Positions 62,695-64,000 of a DNA stretch of 64,000 bases are shown here, in pieces; within the stretch, counting starts at the first letter, position 1, and each line of letters starts with the position of its first letter. The DNA comes from Gymnodinialimonas ceratoperidinii (GTDB taxonomy: Bacteria; Pseudomonadota; Alphaproteobacteria; Rhodobacterales; Rhodobacteraceae). Both the position numbers and the translations under genes were made by a program. The DNA lies in assembly GCF_019297855.1 (NCBI RefSeq), contig NZ_CP079194.1, forward strand, positions 1,289,501 to 1,353,500, in the 5' to 3' direction. The notes beneath the pieces were generated by a model. It worked only from the letters and a program-made list of their open reading frames with translations, was not told where the DNA came from and made no database searches.

Positions 62695-63320
62695 ATGCCC
62701 TTGGACACCTGGCTCACCTTTGTGGCGGCGACCGCCGTGCTATTGCTGATCCCCGGCCCCACGATCCTCTTGGTGCTGAGTTACGCGATCAGCCAGGGCC
62801 GGCGGGTCGCGGTCTCCACCGCGGCGGGCGTGGCGGTGGGTGATCTGGTGGCGATGACGGCCTCGCTGGCCGGGCTGGGCGCGCTGGTGATGGCATCGGC
62901 CACCTTGTTCATGGTGCTGAAATGGGTCGGCGCGGTCTATCTTGTCTACCTCGGGGTGAAGATGATCGCGGGGTCGCGCGCGGCGCGGCTCTCGCTTCCC
63001 GAAAAACCGACGCGATCTCGACCCGGCGCACGTTCACCCATGCGGCAGCGGTCACGGCGCTGAACCCCAAGTCCATTGCCTTCTTCATCGCTTTCGTACC
63101 GCAGTTCATCCGCACCGACGCTCCGCTGCTGCCGCAATTCGCGATCCTCATAGGCACCTTCGTGAGCATGGCGGCGCTCAACGCGCTGGCCTATGCGCTG
63201 CTCGCCGGAGGATTGCGCGACCGGCTGGCACGGCCCGGCGTGATTGCATGGCTCACGCGGGCGGGCGGCGCGACGCTGATCGCCATGGGCGTGCTGACGG
63301 CCACGTTGCGGCGCGGCTAG
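62695..63320 (+). pseudogene. LysE/RhtB-family exporter, frameshifted
   Basis: The first frame (ATG 62695, after GGAGG) encodes the LysE/RhtB N-terminal half: IPGPTILLVLSYAISQGRR and GVAVGDLVAM, to about residue 102 (SLPEK). The rest continues one frame over (DAISTRRTFTHAAAVTALNPKSIAFFIAFVPQF to the TAG at 63318). One base appears missing, most likely an A in GAAAAACC at 63001-63008. The joined length of about 208 residues is normal for the family. It is either a true frameshift or a base-calling slip. Converges with the ArgP-type regulator at CTAG. Confidence 0.75.
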
Positions 63321-64000
63321 AGGTCATCGAGGCGAACCGCCCGCATCGCGCGGGTAAGCGGGGCGAGCGCAGGCGCGGTCAGGCGATTGACGTGCCAGAA
63401 CAGCGGCGTTGCGAAGGTCAACGTGGGGTCGAGGTCCACCAAGCTGCCGTCCGCCAAGGCCTCGCGCACCAGAGGCGTGGGGTTGAGACCCCAGCCGATG
63501 CCAAGCTGCGCGGCCTCCACGAACGCTTGCGTGTTGGCCATGTAGTGGGTGGGCATCGGCACGGTGACACCCAACTTGCGGGTCACCCAGTCGCGTTGCA
63601 GCTTGTCCTTCGTGTCGAACGTCAGGACCGGCGCCTGCGAGATGGCCTCGGCACTGACGCCGTCCGGAAAATAGCGGTCGACAAAGGCGGGGCTGGCGCA
63701 GGCGATGTAGTGAAGGCTGCCGAGGGGGTAGCAGTCGCAACCTTGCAGCGCCTGCGGTCGCGACGAGATCGCGGCGGAGACCTGACCGCGCTTGAGCCAG
63801 ACATCGGAGTGATCCTGATCGTCGAGAACCAGATCGTAGAAAAACCCGTCGAGCGGCGCGAGGACCGGGAGCAGCCACGCCGCGAGGCTGTCGGCGTTGG
63901 TGGCGATGCGGACCGGCGCACGGGTGTCACTGTCCCGGCCCAGATCGCGGGCGAGCGTCGTCTCGAGCAGGTGCATCTGATCACGGTGGCGCAACAGCTT
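63317..64000 (-). CDS. ArgP/LysG-type LysR regulator, C-terminal part, cut by window edge
   Basis: At least 227 residues of a LysR-family regulator without its HTH, which lies beyond the right edge. PVRIATNADSLAAWLLPVL, LVLDDQDHSDVWLKRGQVSAAIS and VPMPTHYMANTQAFVEAAQLGIGWG are typical of the ArgP (IciA)/LysG group, which controls LysE-type exporters of basic amino acids. The gene it converges with is such an exporter. The stop shares CTAG with that gene. Confidence 0.8.
   Translation of the reverse strand, partial: KLLRHRDQMHLLETTLARDLGRDSDTRAPVRIATNADSLAAWLLPVLAPLDGFFYDLVLDDQDHSDVWLKRGQVSAAISSRPQALQGCDCYPLGSLHYIACASPAFVDRYFPDGVSAEAISQAPVLTFDTKDKLQRDWVTRKLGVTVPMPTHYMANTQAFVEAAQLGIGWGLNPTPLVREALADGSLVDLDPTLTFATPLFWHVNRLTAPALAPLTRAMRAVRLDDL

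Overview
The window reads as a GC-rich alphaproteobacterial chromosome, most likely Rhodobacterales (roseobacter group). Support is a bhc (beta-hydroxyaspartate cycle) cluster with its IclR-type regulator, a pcm-tolC pair, an FNR-type box before hemN, perfect TTAA-N7-TTAA (CtrA-type) boxes, glutathione-dependent formaldehyde dehydrogenase, and a small conserved protein of the kind seen beside efp in this order. The species cannot be named from sequence alone.

Layout. 1-8.6 kb: bhcC (cut by the left edge), bhcB and bhcA on the minus strand, divergent from bhcR, for glyoxylate/glycolate-carbon assimilation; then an SDR, 4-hydroxyphenylpyruvate dioxygenase, xylulokinase, a WYL regulator and a VOC protein. 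8.6-20.5 kb: housekeeping genes: tRNA-Cys, pcm, a TolC-type protein, a PopZ-like acidic protein, rhomboid protease, efp, gnd, a BadF-type sugar kinase, hemN, a GST and adhC. 20.5-31.5 kb: a signalling block (Hpt protein, receiver with a degenerate GGDEF-like tail, single-domain receiver, two hybrid-free histidine kinases), then orphan genes: a PepSY-like exported protein, a membrane-anchored LuxR-type HTH protein, a degenerate receiver, an exported Gly-Thr-Ser repeat protein and an ICMT-like membrane methyltransferase.

31.6-55.3 kb is an integrated accessory island. Its right end is the 3' end of tRNA-Leu(UAA), and a 14-bp exact copy of that tRNA end lies at 31638-31651, about 150 bp before an integrase N-terminal fragment that breaks directly into an IS3-family remnant. 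The island carries (i) a DehI-like haloacid dehalogenase with an HxlR regulator, (ii) a quinone reductase-GST-DsbA operon ending in a gene stump, (iii) a catabolic cluster of unknown substrate, and (iv) an MhqO/MhqD/pirin/LysR quinone-stress module. Cluster (iii) is the most interesting part: a CUT1-type ABC importer, four SnoaL-like proteins (three of them tandem), a HisD-like dehydrogenase, an SDR, a bicupin, an alpha/beta hydrolase, an RraA-type aldolase, and LysR and LacI regulators, with a LacI-like palindrome before the transporter genes. The order suggests import of a polyhydroxylated or sugar-like compound, oxidation by the SDR and HisD-like enzymes, hydrolysis, and retro-aldol cleavage by the RraA-like enzyme. 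The substrate is not deducible here.

55.3-64 kb returns to core genes: apt, a DUF2927 protein, GNAT, a flavin reductase-like protein, a repetitive exported PRC-barrel protein, a SulP transporter preceded by a pseudoknot-capable leader RNA, mtnP, a frameshifted LysE-type exporter, and an ArgP/LysG-type regulator cut by the right edge. Four convergent gene pairs in the window share one CTAG tetranucleotide as both stop codons.
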